A DNA stretch of 64,000 nt from Mycobacterium genavense ATCC 51234 (lineage in GTDB: Bacteria; Actinomycetota; Actinomycetes; Mycobacteriales; Mycobacteriaceae), in contig NZ_JAGZ01000003.1 of assembly GCF_000526915.1 (NCBI RefSeq), forward strand, positions 434,001 through 498,000, given 5' to 3'. The notes beneath the pieces were generated by a model. It saw only the letters and a program-made list of their open reading frames with translations. It did not search any database and was not told the origin of the DNA. Position numbers and translations under genes: made by a program. This document shows positions 17,744-26,686 of the stretch, one piece after another. Positions within the stretch are counted from its first letter, which is position 1, and each line of letters begins with the position of its first letter.

Positions 17744-18489
17744 CGCTTGTCCGCCCGGATCACCAGCAGCTCCTCTTCCCGGCAGCCGGGCGGCACCAGG
17801 CCGATCTCCTCTAGCCAGCTCGCCCGTTGGGTAAGCACCGGACCGAACGGGATTCGTTCGGAGGCAACAATTTCGGCGTCCAACCCGGTGGATCGCAGGT
17901 AGTCCAGCGAACGGTAGATACCGGCCAAGGCCGATTGCACCAGCAGCATGGACCCGCCGTCGCACAACAGGTTCGCCGCCGATGCGCACAGCGGGTCCAG
18001 CACCCGCCGGCCGTCGGTGCCAGCATTCCACGCCCACGACGGGCCCACACCCGGCGACACCATGTCGATGTCGTCCTGCGGCGGCGTCGGCACGTAGGGC
18101 GGATTGGCCACCACCACCTCGAACGGCGCGCAGCTCAGGGCGCCGATCCACGAGCCTTCCCGAACGTCGATGTCGACTGCCGCGACGATCGCATTGCCCT
18201 GGGTGGAGTTCACCGCATGCGGGCAAATATCGAATGCCGTTACACTGGCACAACCCATTTCGGCTGCGGCAATCGCCACAAACCCGCTTCCGGTGAATAG
18301 ATCCAGTACCCGACGGCCGGGAATCAGTCCGCTGTATTGCATTGCGCGAACCAGCAATCGGGAATCCTCTTGAGGCTGATACACGGTGGGCTCAGCTAAA
18401 ACGTCGGCGGTAACGGGATACGTGCTCGTCAAAGGTGGGCCTTTCGGGTGATCGCCGTGGCGATCACGGCGTTTGTGAATAGTGCCCAC
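17740..18489 (-). CDS. HemK/PrmC-like SAM-dependent methyltransferase
   Basis: Up to 249 residues. SAM-binding motif I VLDLFTGSGFVAI and motif IV VVANPPYVP (the NPPY of glutamine/adenine N-methyltransferases) place it in the HemK/PrmC/MTQ2-like group. It lacks the helical N-domain of true PrmC, so it probably methylates something other than release factors, or is an MTQ2-type enzyme. The ATG at 18489 is followed by a non-conserved basic stretch (KRRDRHGDHPKGPP); a TTG about 19 codons further (LTSTYPVTADVLAEP) is an alternative start. The stop overlaps the CDGSH start by 4 bp. Confidence 0.8.
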   Translation of the reverse strand: MGTIHKRRDRHGDHPKGPPLTSTYPVTADVLAEPTVYQPQEDSRLLVRAMQYSGLIPGRRVLDLFTGSGFVAIAAAEMGCASVTAFDICPHAVNSTQGNAIVAAVDIDVREGSWIGALSCAPFEVVVANPPYVPTPPQDDIDMVSPGVGPSWAWNAGTDGRRVLDPLCASAANLLCDGGSMLLVQSALAGIYRSLDYLRSTGLDAEIVASERIPFGPVLTQRASWLEEIGLVPPGCREEELLVIRADKR

Positions 18490-18529
18490 AAACTATTACG
18501 TTGAAACTCCAACGTCACCCAGCAAAGGC

Positions 18530-19084
18530 TTAACTTGTTGTTGCGTGCGCGAATTGCTTGATGATCGTCGAGCAGAACGCCGGCAGGTCCGACGGCGAAC
18601 GACTGGTTATCAAGTTACCGTCGACGACGACTTCCTCGTCGACGACGTTCGCGCCGGCATTGCGCAGGTCGGTGCGGATGCTCGGATAGGAAGTAAGTGT
18701 CCGCCCGGCCGCGACCCCGGCCTCGACCAGCGTCCACGGTCCGTGGCAGATGGCTGCGACCGGCTTCCCGGACCCGACGAAGTCGCGAACGAACGAGACC
18801 GCCGTCGCGTCGTTGCGCAGTTTGTCGAGGTTCACCGTGCCACCCGGCAGTACCAGTCCGTCGAACTCCTCCACCGAGGCGTCCGACACCGCACGGTCGA
18901 CGTTGAATCGTCCGGCTGGTTCTAGGTCGTGTTCGCGCGCCTGGATTTCGCCGGCCTTCAACGAGAGGACTTCGACGCGGGCACCCGCCTGCGTGAGCAC
19001 CGCGCGCGGCTGCTCGAGTTCTACCTTTTCCACACCGTCGGCCGCCAGGATGGCGGTTGTCTTGCCGTGCAGTTCGTTTGCCAT
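18530..19084 (-). CDS. DJ-1/PfpI-family protein (class I amidotransferase-like)
   Basis: 184 residues from ATG 19084. Motifs: AILAADGVEKVELEQP (N-terminal beta-alpha-beta), GLVLPGGTVNLDKL with the conserved PGG turn, and AAICHGPWTLVEAG, in which the Cys-His dyad of the nucleophile elbow (AICHGP) is intact. This is the PfpI/YhbO/YraA-type subgroup, described variously as peptidase, deglycase or glyoxalase III and induced by stress. Cytosolic. It lies 17 bp downstream of the small membrane-protein gene on the same strand. Substrate unproven. Confidence 0.88.
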   Translation of the reverse strand: MANELHGKTTAILAADGVEKVELEQPRAVLTQAGARVEVLSLKAGEIQAREHDLEPAGRFNVDRAVSDASVEEFDGLVLPGGTVNLDKLRNDATAVSFVRDFVGSGKPVAAICHGPWTLVEAGVAAGRTLTSYPSIRTDLRNAGANVVDEEVVVDGNLITSRSPSDLPAFCSTIIKQFAHATTS

Positions 19085-19101
19085 CGTGTTCTCCTTCACG
19101 A

Positions 19102-19497
19102 TCAGACGGCGTGGGTTGCGCCGTTGCGGGTGGTGCGTAACGCCGTGTAGAGGTCCACCGCTCCAATTCCGGAAAGTGCCGCACCGGCGATGGTTCCGCG
19201 CCGGCGGCGGCCCCGTTCGCGACGGGCCACCCCCACCGCCAACAGCGCCAGGTCGAGGATGTCGCCGGCGACCCGCGTCCACACCGCGGTGTCGGGGCCG
19301 GCCAACAGCGCCGCGCCGTGGCCGCATTCGCGCACGCCCAGCGCCCGGATGACGCGGCGGGTCAGCCTGGTGTCATCCACCCCCGCGAGGGCGGCGACCT
19401 TTCCGGGTGCCACGATTTCGCTCAACCCAAGGCCCACACTGACTCCGCCGAGGCCGTTCACCAATGCCGTCGTTGTCTTGCCGGATGAATCGGTCAT
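19102..19497 (-). CDS. small membrane protein, cyclase/dehydrase N-domain-like (hypothetical)
   Basis: 131 residues from ATG 19497. The sequence ALVNGLGGVSVGLGLSEIVAPGKVAALAGV, then RVIRALGVRECGHGAALLAGP and WTRVAGDILDLALLAVG, resembles the membrane-embedded N-terminal part of proteins that elsewhere are fused to a SRPBCC (cyclase/dehydrase) domain; no SRPBCC domain follows here. Three or four weak hydrophobic helices are likely. It precedes the PfpI-like gene by 17 bp and follows the broken luciferase-like gene. No function can be assigned. Confidence 0.65.
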   Translation of the reverse strand: MTDSSGKTTTALVNGLGGVSVGLGLSEIVAPGKVAALAGVDDTRLTRRVIRALGVRECGHGAALLAGPDTAVWTRVAGDILDLALLAVGVARRERGRRRRGTIAGAALSGIGAVDLYTALRTTRNGATHAV

Positions 19498-19559
19498 GGG
19501 CACCCTCCCTCGCGTGACGTCCGCCCGATTACCCTTGCCGGAACGCATCAAACGCGTGT

Positions 19560-20546
19560 CTAAGACGATGCCGCCCGCAGCGCGGTCAGCAATGGTTCGG
19601 CCGCTTCCTTGAGGAACAGGTCCTGTGCCTGCCCGCCGATCTGGATCAGCGCGATATCGGTGAAGCCGGCTTCCCAGTAGGGCCGCACGGCGTCCACGAT
19701 CGCGTCCAGGTCCGGCCCGCAGGGAATGCTCCCGGCGACGTCTTCGGGGCGCACGAATTGGGTGGCGCCGGCGAAGCCGGCCGGCGTCGGCAGGTCGGCG
19801 TTGACCGCCCAGCCACCGCCGAACCAGCGGAACTGGTCGTGCGCGCGTTCGATCGCGGCGTCCCGGTCGGGATCCCAGCACACCGGTATCTGTCCGACCA
19901 CCCGCCCGCCTTCGGCTCCGTTGGCGGCCTGCCGGGCGGCGTGCCAGGAGTCCACCAGGTCCTTGTCGGGCTGCACCGCGATCAGGTGATCGGCGAGTTT
20001 GGCGAATTTCTCGACACTCTTGGGGCCGCTCATCGCCATACCCAGGCCGACCGGTGCGTCGGGAACGTCCCACAGTCGCGCGGAATCCACCTCGAAGTAG
20101 TCGCCACGCCAGTTCACCAGCCGGCCGCCGAACAACTCGCGGATGATCTTGATGGCTTCTCGCAGCATGTCCTGGCGCCGTTCGACGGTGGGCCAGCCCT
20201 TGCCGACGACGTGCTCGTTGAGGTTTTCTCCGCTGTCTAGGCCGAGGGTGAACCGCCCGTCGGCGAGAATCTGCACGGTCGCGGCCTGCTAGGCGACGGT
20301 CGCCGGGTGATACCGCATCGTCGGGCAGGTCACATAGGTATAGAGGTCCACCCGCTCGGTCGCGTGTGCCACCGCACCCAGCACCGCCCAGGCGTTGGGC
20401 GCGTGCCCTTGCGACGCCAGCCACGGGTTGAAGTGGTCGCTGCAGACCTCGAAGTCGAACCCGCACTGTTCAGCCGAAACAGCATACTGGACAAGCGCTT
20501 TGGGCCCGTTCTGCTCGGTCATCAAGGTGTAGCCGAACTTGGTCAT
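19560..20546 (-). pseudogene. F420-dependent luciferase-like (LLM) oxidoreductase with in-frame TAG
   Basis: An LLM-class flavin/F420-dependent oxidoreductase gene, ATG 20546 (MTKFGYTLMTEQNGP) to stop at 19560. The frame is intact except for a TAG at 20291-20289: MRYHPATVA-stop-QAATVQILADGRF. Both sides align in the same frame, so this is one nonsense codon; relatives normally read VAQxAATVQ here, so CAG to TAG is likely. Hallmark segments SDHFNPW, TLGLDSGENLNEHVVG and AMSGPKSVEKFAKLADH fit the G6PD-like LLM group (TIGR03557 type). Repaired length would be about 328 residues. An internal start below the stop could give only an incomplete barrel. Confidence 0.88.
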
Positions 20547-20587
20547 GCCCGACCGGGTACCCCCGGCCCGGGGACGCAAACGAACGG

Positions 20588-21052
20588 CTAAAGCCGGTCT
20601 TTGACCGCCGCCGCCAGTCGGGAGCCGTCGGCCTTTCCGGCCGCGATCGCCGTCGCCGCCTTCATGACCTGCCCCATCTGTTTCATGCCTGGGCGCTCGC
20701 CGATCGCCTCGGCAACCTGGGCGATGGCGGTGTCGACCACGTCGGCTAACTCGGCCTCGGTGAGCGGGGTGGGCAGATACTCGTCGATGATCCGCGCCTC
20801 GGCGTGCTCGTTGGCGGCAAGCTCACCGCGGCCGTTTTGGGTGTAGATCTCCGCGGCCTCACTGCGCTTGCGCGATTCCCTGGCAAATACCTTGAGGATT
20901 TCGTCATCGGAGAGTTCCCTGGCTTCCTTGCCGGAGACTTCCTCGGTTTGTATAGCGGCCAGCAACATGCGCAGGGTCGCGGTCCGCAACTTATCCTGGG
21001 TCTTCATCGCCCCGGTGAGGTCCGCCCGCAGCCGGGCTTTGAGTTCCGCCAT
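20588..21052 (-). CDS. YqeY/GatB-domain protein (Rv3688c type)
   Basis: 154 residues from ATG 21052. It matches the YqeY family (GatB/YqeY tail domain): MAELKARLRADLTGAMK, LRMLLAAIQTEEVSGK, the central SDDEILKVFARESRKRSEAAEIY helix and the terminal GMKQMGQVMKAATAIAAGKADG. The family resembles the tRNA-binding tail of GatB in the glutamyl-tRNA amidotransferase and may act in translation or tRNA metabolism; the exact role is not established. Soluble. Divergent from the Gly/Pro/Tyr-rich membrane protein at 21193. Confidence 0.9.
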   Translation of the reverse strand: MAELKARLRADLTGAMKTQDKLRTATLRMLLAAIQTEEVSGKEARELSDDEILKVFARESRKRSEAAEIYTQNGRGELAANEHAEARIIDEYLPTPLTEAELADVVDTAIAQVAEAIGERPGMKQMGQVMKAATAIAAGKADGSRLAAAVKDRL

Positions 21053-21192
21053 GCTCAGAGACGCTACGCCCCGGACGGCGCGGCGACGGTGCAGGCCAGC
21101 GGGGACGCGACCCGAACCTGGGCAAGATTGAGAAAAGCCCCGACCGTCGACAGGATGGAGCCCATGACGCACGACGACGGCTGCTGGACCCG

Positions 21193-22566
21193 GTGAGCGC
21201 GCAACGGCCTGGCTATCCGGTTGGCCCGCCACAGGGCGGGCCCCGGCCCGACGCCTTTCGGCCGGACTACGGCCCGCCGCCCGCCTATGGCCCGCCGCCC
21301 GCCTATGGCCCGCCACCCGGCTATGGCCCGCCACCGGGTTACGGGCCCCCGCCTGGCTACGCGCCCCCACCCGGCTACGCGCCCCCACCCGGCTACGCGC
21401 CCCCACCCGGCTACGCGCCACCACCCGGCCACGGGGCCCCACCTGCCTACGGCCCAACTCCCGGTTACGGCCCGCCACCGGGTTACGGCCCCCCACCCGG
21501 GTATGGACCGCCACCTGCTTTCGGGGTGCCACCCGGCTACGGCCCGGCGGCCGGCCCGCGCTACGGCGCGCCCCAGCTGGCCCCGGGCGCGAGCAAACCC
21601 GGAATCATTCCGCTGCGGCCGTTGAGCCTCAGCGACATCTTCAACGGCGCGGTCGGCTATATCCGCACCAACCCGAAGGCCACCCTGGGGGTGACCGCGA
21701 CAGTCGTCGTGGTCATGCAGATCATTTCGTTGATCGCCACCGTCGGGCCGATCGCCGCGCTCGGCGGGCTCACCAGCGATCGCTCCGCCGAAGTCATGAA
21801 CTGGGGAGTGGTCGGCGCGTGGTTCGGATCGGTGGGTGTCGGCGCGCTGGTCACCTGGCTGGGCAGCATGCTGCTGTCCGGAATGCTCACCGTGATCGTC
21901 GGACGGGCGGTGTTCGGATCGCCGATCACGATCGGCGAAACCTGGGCTAAGATCCGCGGGCGACTGCTGCCGTTGCTGGGGCTGGCACTGCTGGAAGCCG
22001 CCGTCGTGGCCGTGTTGTTCGGGCTGGCCGCGGTGGTCGTCGCGCTGATCGCCGCCATCGGCAACGGCGCCGCGGCGGTGCTGATCGGTGTCCCGGTCTT
22101 CTTTGCCTTGATCGCGCTGCTGGTCTACCTGTACATGGTCGTGCTGTTCGCGCCCGTGCTGATCGTGCTGGAGCGACTGCCGGTCTTCGACGCGATCACC
22201 AGATCCTTTGCGCTGCTTCGCAATGGCTTCTGGCGGGTGCTGGGCATCCGGGTGCTGACATTTATCGTCGCGGGTGTGGTCTCCGGTGCGATCAGCGCAC
22301 CGTTCAGCATCGTCGGCCAGTTGATGCTGGCCGGAATGCCGTCCACCGGAATGTTGCTGCCGGGCACGGTGATCACGTCCGTCGGATCCGCGATCGGCCA
22401 GATCGTCACGGCACCGTTCAACGCGGGCGTCATCGTGCTGCTCTACACCGACCGCCGAATCCGTGCCGAGGCATTCGACCTGGTGCTGCAGTCCGGTGCG
22501 GCGAGCGGACCCTACGCGGGCGCCTCGACCGACAACCTTTGGCTGACCCGGCCATTGGCGAGCTGA
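21193..22566 (+). CDS. multi-TM membrane protein with Pro/Gly/Tyr repeat N-terminus (Rv3689 type)
   Basis: 457 residues from GTG 21193. The first 125 or so residues are a low-complexity run of Y-[GA]-P-P-P-[GA] repeats. The rest has six or more transmembrane helices, with the conserved cytosolic opener IPLRPLSLSDIFNGAVGYIRTNPKATLGVTA seen in the glycerophosphoryl-diester-phosphodiesterase membrane-domain family. No catalytic phosphodiesterase domain is present. It heads the conserved mycobacterial cluster DUF4129-DUF4350-MoxR-DUF58. Function unknown; the repeat may be an extended cytosolic interaction region. Confidence 0.85.
   Translation: MSAQRPGYPVGPPQGGPRPDAFRPDYGPPPAYGPPPAYGPPPGYGPPPGYGPPPGYAPPPGYAPPPGYAPPPGYAPPPGHGAPPAYGPTPGYGPPPGYGPPPGYGPPPAFGVPPGYGPAAGPRYGAPQLAPGASKPGIIPLRPLSLSDIFNGAVGYIRTNPKATLGVTATVVVVMQIISLIATVGPIAALGGLTSDRSAEVMNWGVVGAWFGSVGVGALVTWLGSMLLSGMLTVIVGRAVFGSPITIGETWAKIRGRLLPLLGLALLEAAVVAVLFGLAAVVVALIAAIGNGAAAVLIGVPVFFALIALLVYLYMVVLFAPVLIVLERLPVFDAITRSFALLRNGFWRVLGIRVLTFIVAGVVSGAISAPFSIVGQLMLAGMPSTGMLLPGTVITSVGSAIGQIVTAPFNAGVIVLLYTDRRIRAEAFDLVLQSGAASGPYAGASTDNLWLTRPLAS
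21265..21550 (+). repeat. coding repeat array (Tyr-Gly-Pro-Pro-Pro units)
   Basis: About fifteen imperfect 15-18 bp units encoding Y-[GA]-P-P-P-[GA] within the Rv3689-type gene. The stretch 21354-21416 holds three near-identical 18-bp units of the form GGCTACGCGCCCCCACCC. Such arrays commonly vary in copy number between isolates. Confidence 0.85.
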
Positions 22567-22578
22567 GCGGGGACGACG

Positions 22579-23232
22579 GTGCCTTCCATCGACATCGACC
22601 GCGATGCCGCACATCAGGCCGCAACCGACGAGCTCAGCAAGCCGATCTATACCAAGGCCTCCGCCACACAACAGCTGCTCGATTGGGTCAACGAGCTGCT
22701 GTACCGGCTGCTGCAGAAGACCGCGTCGCTACCGGGTGGCTGGTTGACCACGGCGGTGCTGCTCACCCTGCTGGTCGTCGTCGTCATCGTCGCCATCCAC
22801 ATCGCGCGGCGAACCATGCGCAGCAGGCGCGGCGGCGACTATCAATTGTTCGAAGCCGCCCAGCTCACCGCGGCTCAACACCGTGAGACCGCCCAACGCT
22901 ATGCGGCTGAAGGGAATTGGACCGCGGCGATTCGGCACCGATTGCGCGCTATCGCCCGCCAGCTCGAAGAGACCGGTGTGTTGAACCCGTCACCCGGCCG
23001 CACCGCCAACGAGCTGGCCCGAGACGCCGGCGCGGCGTTGCCCCATCTGAGCGACGAATTATCCCAGGCGGTAACGGCTTTCAACGATGTCACCTATGGC
23101 GAGGTACCCGGGACCCAATCCGCCTATCAGATGATCGCCGACCTGGACGATCATCTGCGGATGCGGGCACCGGCGGGGGCCTCCGCGCCCGGGCACTACA
23201 CGCCGGTCGAATCCTGGGCGCAGGTGCGGTGA
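22579..23232 (+). CDS. DUF4129 membrane protein (Rv3690 type)
   Basis: 217 residues from GTG 22579. One transmembrane helix (about 55-75, GWLTTAVLLTLLVVVVIVAIHIA) is followed by a cytosolic helical domain with the DUF4129 pattern AAEGNWTAAIRHRLRAIARQLEETGVL, NPSPGRTANELARDA and FNDVTYGEVP. DUF4129 proteins are regularly next to MoxR/DUF58 genes, as here, and may have a transglutaminase-linked scaffold role. It is 12 bp downstream of the previous gene and its TGA overlaps the next ATG by one base. Confidence 0.88.
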   Translation: MPSIDIDRDAAHQAATDELSKPIYTKASATQQLLDWVNELLYRLLQKTASLPGGWLTTAVLLTLLVVVVIVAIHIARRTMRSRRGGDYQLFEAAQLTAAQHRETAQRYAAEGNWTAAIRHRLRAIARQLEETGVLNPSPGRTANELARDAGAALPHLSDELSQAVTAFNDVTYGEVPGTQSAYQMIADLDDHLRMRAPAGASAPGHYTPVESWAQVR

Positions 23233-24371
23233 TGGCCGCCACCGCATCCCAGCCCGCCGTCGCGCCTACCGGGCGATGGCGATCGTGGCGCGCGATAGTG
23301 CTCACTCAGGTCGCGCTCGCGCTCGTCGCCTGGGGCGGCGCCTACCTGACCGCGCCGCGGCCGGGCGCTCGCATGGACGCCGAGTCCACCGGAACCGACG
23401 GCGCTCACGCGCTGGTGACCCTGCTGCGCGACGGCGGGGTCGACGTTGTCGTGGCCGACAGCCTCGCCGACGTCGAACAGTCGGCTCGCCCCGACGCGCT
23501 GATCATGGTAGCGCAAAGCCAGTATCTGTCCGAGGACATGTTGGAGCGCTTGGACCAGGTGCCCGGCGATTTCCTGCTGATCGAACCGACCGCGCGCACC
23601 CGCGAGGCACTGCTGCCCGGCGTGCGCATCGCCGGCGCCAGCCCGTTCGACAGCGAACCGAATTGCACGCTGCGCGAAGCCACTCGGGCCGGATCGATTC
23701 GATTCGGGCCGAGCGACACCTTCGACGTCAAAGACAGCCGAGCGATCACCCGCTGCTACGACGGGGTGCTGATCCGATTCCGCGACCACGGTCGCACTAT
23801 CACCGCCGTCGGCAGCAGCGACTTCATGACCAACGGCGCCCTGGCTCAGGCGGGCAATGCCGCGCTCGCGATGAATCTCGCGGGCGCCCGGCCCCGCCTG
23901 ATCTGGTACGCCCCACATCACGTCGAGGGTGAAAACACCTCCGCGACATCGATTCTCGATCTGATTCCCGACAACGTGAACTGGATCGTCTGGCAACTGT
24001 GCGTCGTGGTGCTGCTGGTTGCCCTGTGGAAGGCTCGCCGGCCCGGTCCGCTGGTGGCCGAGGACTTGCCCGTGGTGGTGCGCGCCTCGGAGACCGTCGA
24101 GGGCCGCGGCCGGCTGTACCGATCCCGCCGGGCACGCGATCGTGCCGCGGCCGCGCTGCGCACCGCGACACTGCAGCGGCTGCTGCCCCGGCTCGGCTTG
24201 GGCACCGGCGCGCAACCGCAAGCGGTTGTGATGTCCGTGACCCACCGCGCCGGGGTCGACGCGGGATTCGTTTTCTACCAGCTGTTCGGCCCACCACCGG
24301 GAACCGACAACGACTTGCTCCAACTCGCTCGTGCGCTCGACGAAATCGAAAGGCAGGTCACCAACTCGTGA
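23232..24371 (+). CDS. DUF4350 membrane protein (Rv3691 type)
   Basis: 379 residues from ATG 23232. A transmembrane helix near the N-terminus (about 20-42) is followed by an extracellular DUF4350 domain (STGTDGAHALVTLLRDGGVDVVVADSLADVE ... ALIMVAQSQYLSEDMLERL ... VGSSDFMTNGALAQAGNAALAMNLAG), then a second helix (about 255-275, NWIVWQLCVVVLLVALW) and a cytosolic tail (RRPGPLVAEDLPVVVRASETVEGRGRLY). The C-terminal segment with RLYRSRRARDRAAAALR is typical of this family. It is part of the MoxR operon; its stop overlaps the moxR GTG by 4 bp. Confidence 0.88.
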   Translation: MAATASQPAVAPTGRWRSWRAIVLTQVALALVAWGGAYLTAPRPGARMDAESTGTDGAHALVTLLRDGGVDVVVADSLADVEQSARPDALIMVAQSQYLSEDMLERLDQVPGDFLLIEPTARTREALLPGVRIAGASPFDSEPNCTLREATRAGSIRFGPSDTFDVKDSRAITRCYDGVLIRFRDHGRTITAVGSSDFMTNGALAQAGNAALAMNLAGARPRLIWYAPHHVEGENTSATSILDLIPDNVNWIVWQLCVVVLLVALWKARRPGPLVAEDLPVVVRASETVEGRGRLYRSRRARDRAAAALRTATLQRLLPRLGLGTGAQPQAVVMSVTHRAGVDAGFVFYQLFGPPPGTDNDLLQLARALDEIERQVTNS

Positions 24372-25345
24372 CACAGTCTCCCACCACACAGTCCGCGCAA
24401 GCCGACTCCGCGCGAGATGCACTGCTGGCGTTGCGCGGCGAACTCGCCAAAGCCGTCGTCGGACAGGAGGGGGTGATCAGCGGCCTGGTGATCGCGCTGT
24501 TGTGTCGCGGGCACGTGCTACTGGAAGGTGTTCCGGGAGTGGCGAAGACGCTGCTCGTTCGGGCATTGGCGGCGGCTTTGCAACTGGAATTCAAGCGGGT
24601 GCAGGTCACGCCGGACCTGATGCCCGGCGACGTCACCGGATCACTGGTGTACGACGCGCGCACCGCCGCGTTCGCGTTTCGGCCCGGTCCGGTATTCACC
24701 AATCTGCTACTGGCAGACGAGATCAACCGCACCCCACCCAAGACGCAGGCCGCGCTGCTCGAAGCGATGGAGGAGCGGCAGGTCAGCGTGGATGGTGAAA
24801 CCCGGCCACTGCCGGAACCTTTCATCGTCGCGGCCACCCAGAACCCGATCGAATACGAGGGCACCTACCAGCTTCCCGAGGCGCAGCTCGACCGCTTCCT
24901 GCTCAAACTGAATGTGACGCTGCCGCCCCGCGATGCCGAGATCGCCATCCTCGGGCGACACGCGCACGGCTTCGACCCCCGCGATCTCTCGGAGATCAAA
25001 CCGGTGGCCGGACCCGCCGAGCTGGCGGCCGGTCGCCAAGCGGGGCAACAGGTTCTGATCGGCGACGAGGTACTGGGCTACATCGTCGACATCGTGGGCG
25101 CCACCCGCTCCTCCCCCGCCTTGCAACTGGGCGTGTCACCGCGTGGCGCGACGGCCCTGCTGGGCACCGCGCGCTCGTGGGCGTGGCTGTCCGGTCGCAA
25201 CTACGTCACTCCCGACGACGTGAAGGCGATGGCCCGCCCGACGCTGCGGCACCGGGTGATGCTCCGTCCGGAGGCCGAACTCGAGGGCGCGACGCCCGAC
25301 GGAGTGCTCGACGGCATCCTGGCGTCGGTTCCGGTGCCGCGCTAG
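24368..25345 (+). CDS. moxR2: MoxR-family AAA+ ATPase (MoxR2 type)
   Basis: 325 residues from GTG 24368 (GTGA overlap). AAA+ ATPase with Walker A GVPGVAKTLL, Walker B LLLADEINR, sensor 1 AATQNP and the MoxR motifs EGTYQLPEAQLDRF and VSPRGATALL. MoxR proteins act as chaperones that mature metal- or redox-dependent complexes and usually pair with a DUF58/VWA partner, which is the next gene. The open frame extends upstream, but the overlap and N-terminus MTQSPTTQSAQ favour this start. Cytosolic. Confidence 0.93.
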   Translation: MTQSPTTQSAQADSARDALLALRGELAKAVVGQEGVISGLVIALLCRGHVLLEGVPGVAKTLLVRALAAALQLEFKRVQVTPDLMPGDVTGSLVYDARTAAFAFRPGPVFTNLLLADEINRTPPKTQAALLEAMEERQVSVDGETRPLPEPFIVAATQNPIEYEGTYQLPEAQLDRFLLKLNVTLPPRDAEIAILGRHAHGFDPRDLSEIKPVAGPAELAAGRQAGQQVLIGDEVLGYIVDIVGATRSSPALQLGVSPRGATALLGTARSWAWLSGRNYVTPDDVKAMARPTLRHRVMLRPEAELEGATPDGVLDGILASVPVPR

Positions 25346-26679
25346 TGATCCTGACCGGGCGCACCGGCCTGGTAGCGCTGATCGGCATTATTCCGATAGC
25401 ACTTTCTCGTTGGCCGGCAAGGGTTTTCGAGGCGCTGCTGACGGCGCTGGCGTTAGCGGTGGTCGTCGATATCGGGCTGGCGGCCAGCACCCGCAGATTG
25501 CGTTACGTCCGTTCACCGGACAGCTCGGTGCGGGTCGGCCAACCGGTGGACATGCACCTGGCGATCCACAACGACGGCTCCCGCCGCTTCCGCGGCCAGA
25601 TCCGCGATGCGTGGCCGCCGAGCGCACGCGCCGAACCGCGCACGCACGCCGTCAAGATCGACGCTGGGCAACAGCAGCATGTCGTGACTCACCTGCGACC
25701 GGTCCGCCGCGGCGACCAGCGTGCGGCCATGGTCACCGCGCGGTCGATCGGGCCGCTGGGGTTGGCGGGGCGGCAGAGTTCGCAGCCGGTGCCCGGCCAG
25801 GTCCGGGTGCTGCCCCCGTTCCTGTCGCGCAAGCATCTGCCGTCACGGCTGGCCAAGTTGCGCAAGATCGACGGGCTGCTGCCGACGCTGATACGCGGCC
25901 AGGGAACGGAATTCGACTCGCTGCGTGAGTATGTCGTGGGTGACGACGTGCGTTCGATCGACTGGCGCGCGTCGGCGCGGCGTGCCGACGTCATGGTCCG
26001 CACCTGGCGGCCCGAGCGCGATCGGCGGGTGGTGATCGTGCTCGACACCGGCCGCATGGCAGCGGGCCGCGTCGGCGTCGACCCGACCTCTTCAGGTCCG
26101 GGAGCCGACCCGGCGGGGTGGCCGCGGCTGGACTGGTCGATGGATGCCGCACTGCTGCTGGCCGCGCTCGCGTCGCGGGCCGGCGACCACGTCGACTTCC
26201 TCGCCCACGACCGGGTGAGCCGGGCCGGCGTGTTCGGTGCGTCGCGTACCGAGCTACTCGCCCAGTTGGTGGACACGATGGCCCCGCTGCAACCGACACT
26301 TGTCGAATCCGATTGGCGCGCAATGGTTGCCGCGATCGTCCGGCGAACCCGCCGGCGATCCCTGGTGGTGCTGCTGACCGACCTCAACGCCACCGCCCTC
26401 GACGAGGGTCTGCTGCCGGTGCTACCGCAGCTGTCGTCCAAGCACCATTTGTTGGTCGCGGCGGTCGCCGACCCGCGCGTCGACCAAATGGCCGCCGGGC
26501 GTGCGGATGCGGCGGCGGTGTACGACGCCGCGGCGGCCGAGCGGTCCCGCAACGACCGCCGCGCGATCGCGACGCGACTGCGTCAAAGCGGGGTAGAAGT
26601 CGTCGACGCCGCACCCGACGACCTGGCGCCCGCGCTGGCCGACCGGTATCTGGCGATGAAAGCGACCGGGCGGCTGTAG
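25345..26679 (+). CDS. DUF58 protein with VWA-like domain (Rv3693 type)
   Basis: 444 residues from GTG 25345, which shares one base with the MoxR stop. The N-terminus is a hydrophobic hairpin (ILTGRTGLVALIGIIPIALS; FEALLTALALAVVVDIGLAA). The DUF58 core motif EFDSLREYVVGDDVRSIDWRASAR is followed by a VWA-like region (VVIVLDTGRMA with a D-x-G variant of the MIDAS D-x-S). DUF58 proteins are partners of MoxR ATPases. The C-terminal part continues as a Rossmann-like VWA fold (SLVVLLTDLNA). It ends the plus-strand operon and converges on the SpoIIM-like gene with 7 bp between stops. Confidence 0.9.
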   Translation: MILTGRTGLVALIGIIPIALSRWPARVFEALLTALALAVVVDIGLAASTRRLRYVRSPDSSVRVGQPVDMHLAIHNDGSRRFRGQIRDAWPPSARAEPRTHAVKIDAGQQQHVVTHLRPVRRGDQRAAMVTARSIGPLGLAGRQSSQPVPGQVRVLPPFLSRKHLPSRLAKLRKIDGLLPTLIRGQGTEFDSLREYVVGDDVRSIDWRASARRADVMVRTWRPERDRRVVIVLDTGRMAAGRVGVDPTSSGPGADPAGWPRLDWSMDAALLLAALASRAGDHVDFLAHDRVSRAGVFGASRTELLAQLVDTMAPLQPTLVESDWRAMVAAIVRRTRRRSLVVLLTDLNATALDEGLLPVLPQLSSKHHLLVAAVADPRVDQMAAGRADAAAVYDAAAAERSRNDRRAIATRLRQSGVEVVDAAPDDLAPALADRYLAMKATGRL

Positions 26680-26686
26680 GTCCCGG

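Noticed and set aside
21265..21550. CRISPR-like array
   Set aside because: The repeats are contiguous coding triplet-multiples without spacers and encode a Tyr-Gly-Pro protein tail. No cas genes are in the window.
21064..22671. Long minus-strand open frame opposite the Rv3689-type gene
   Set aside because: Low-complexity His/Gln/Asp-rich translation mirroring the repeats of the real gene; no start context and no family resemblance.
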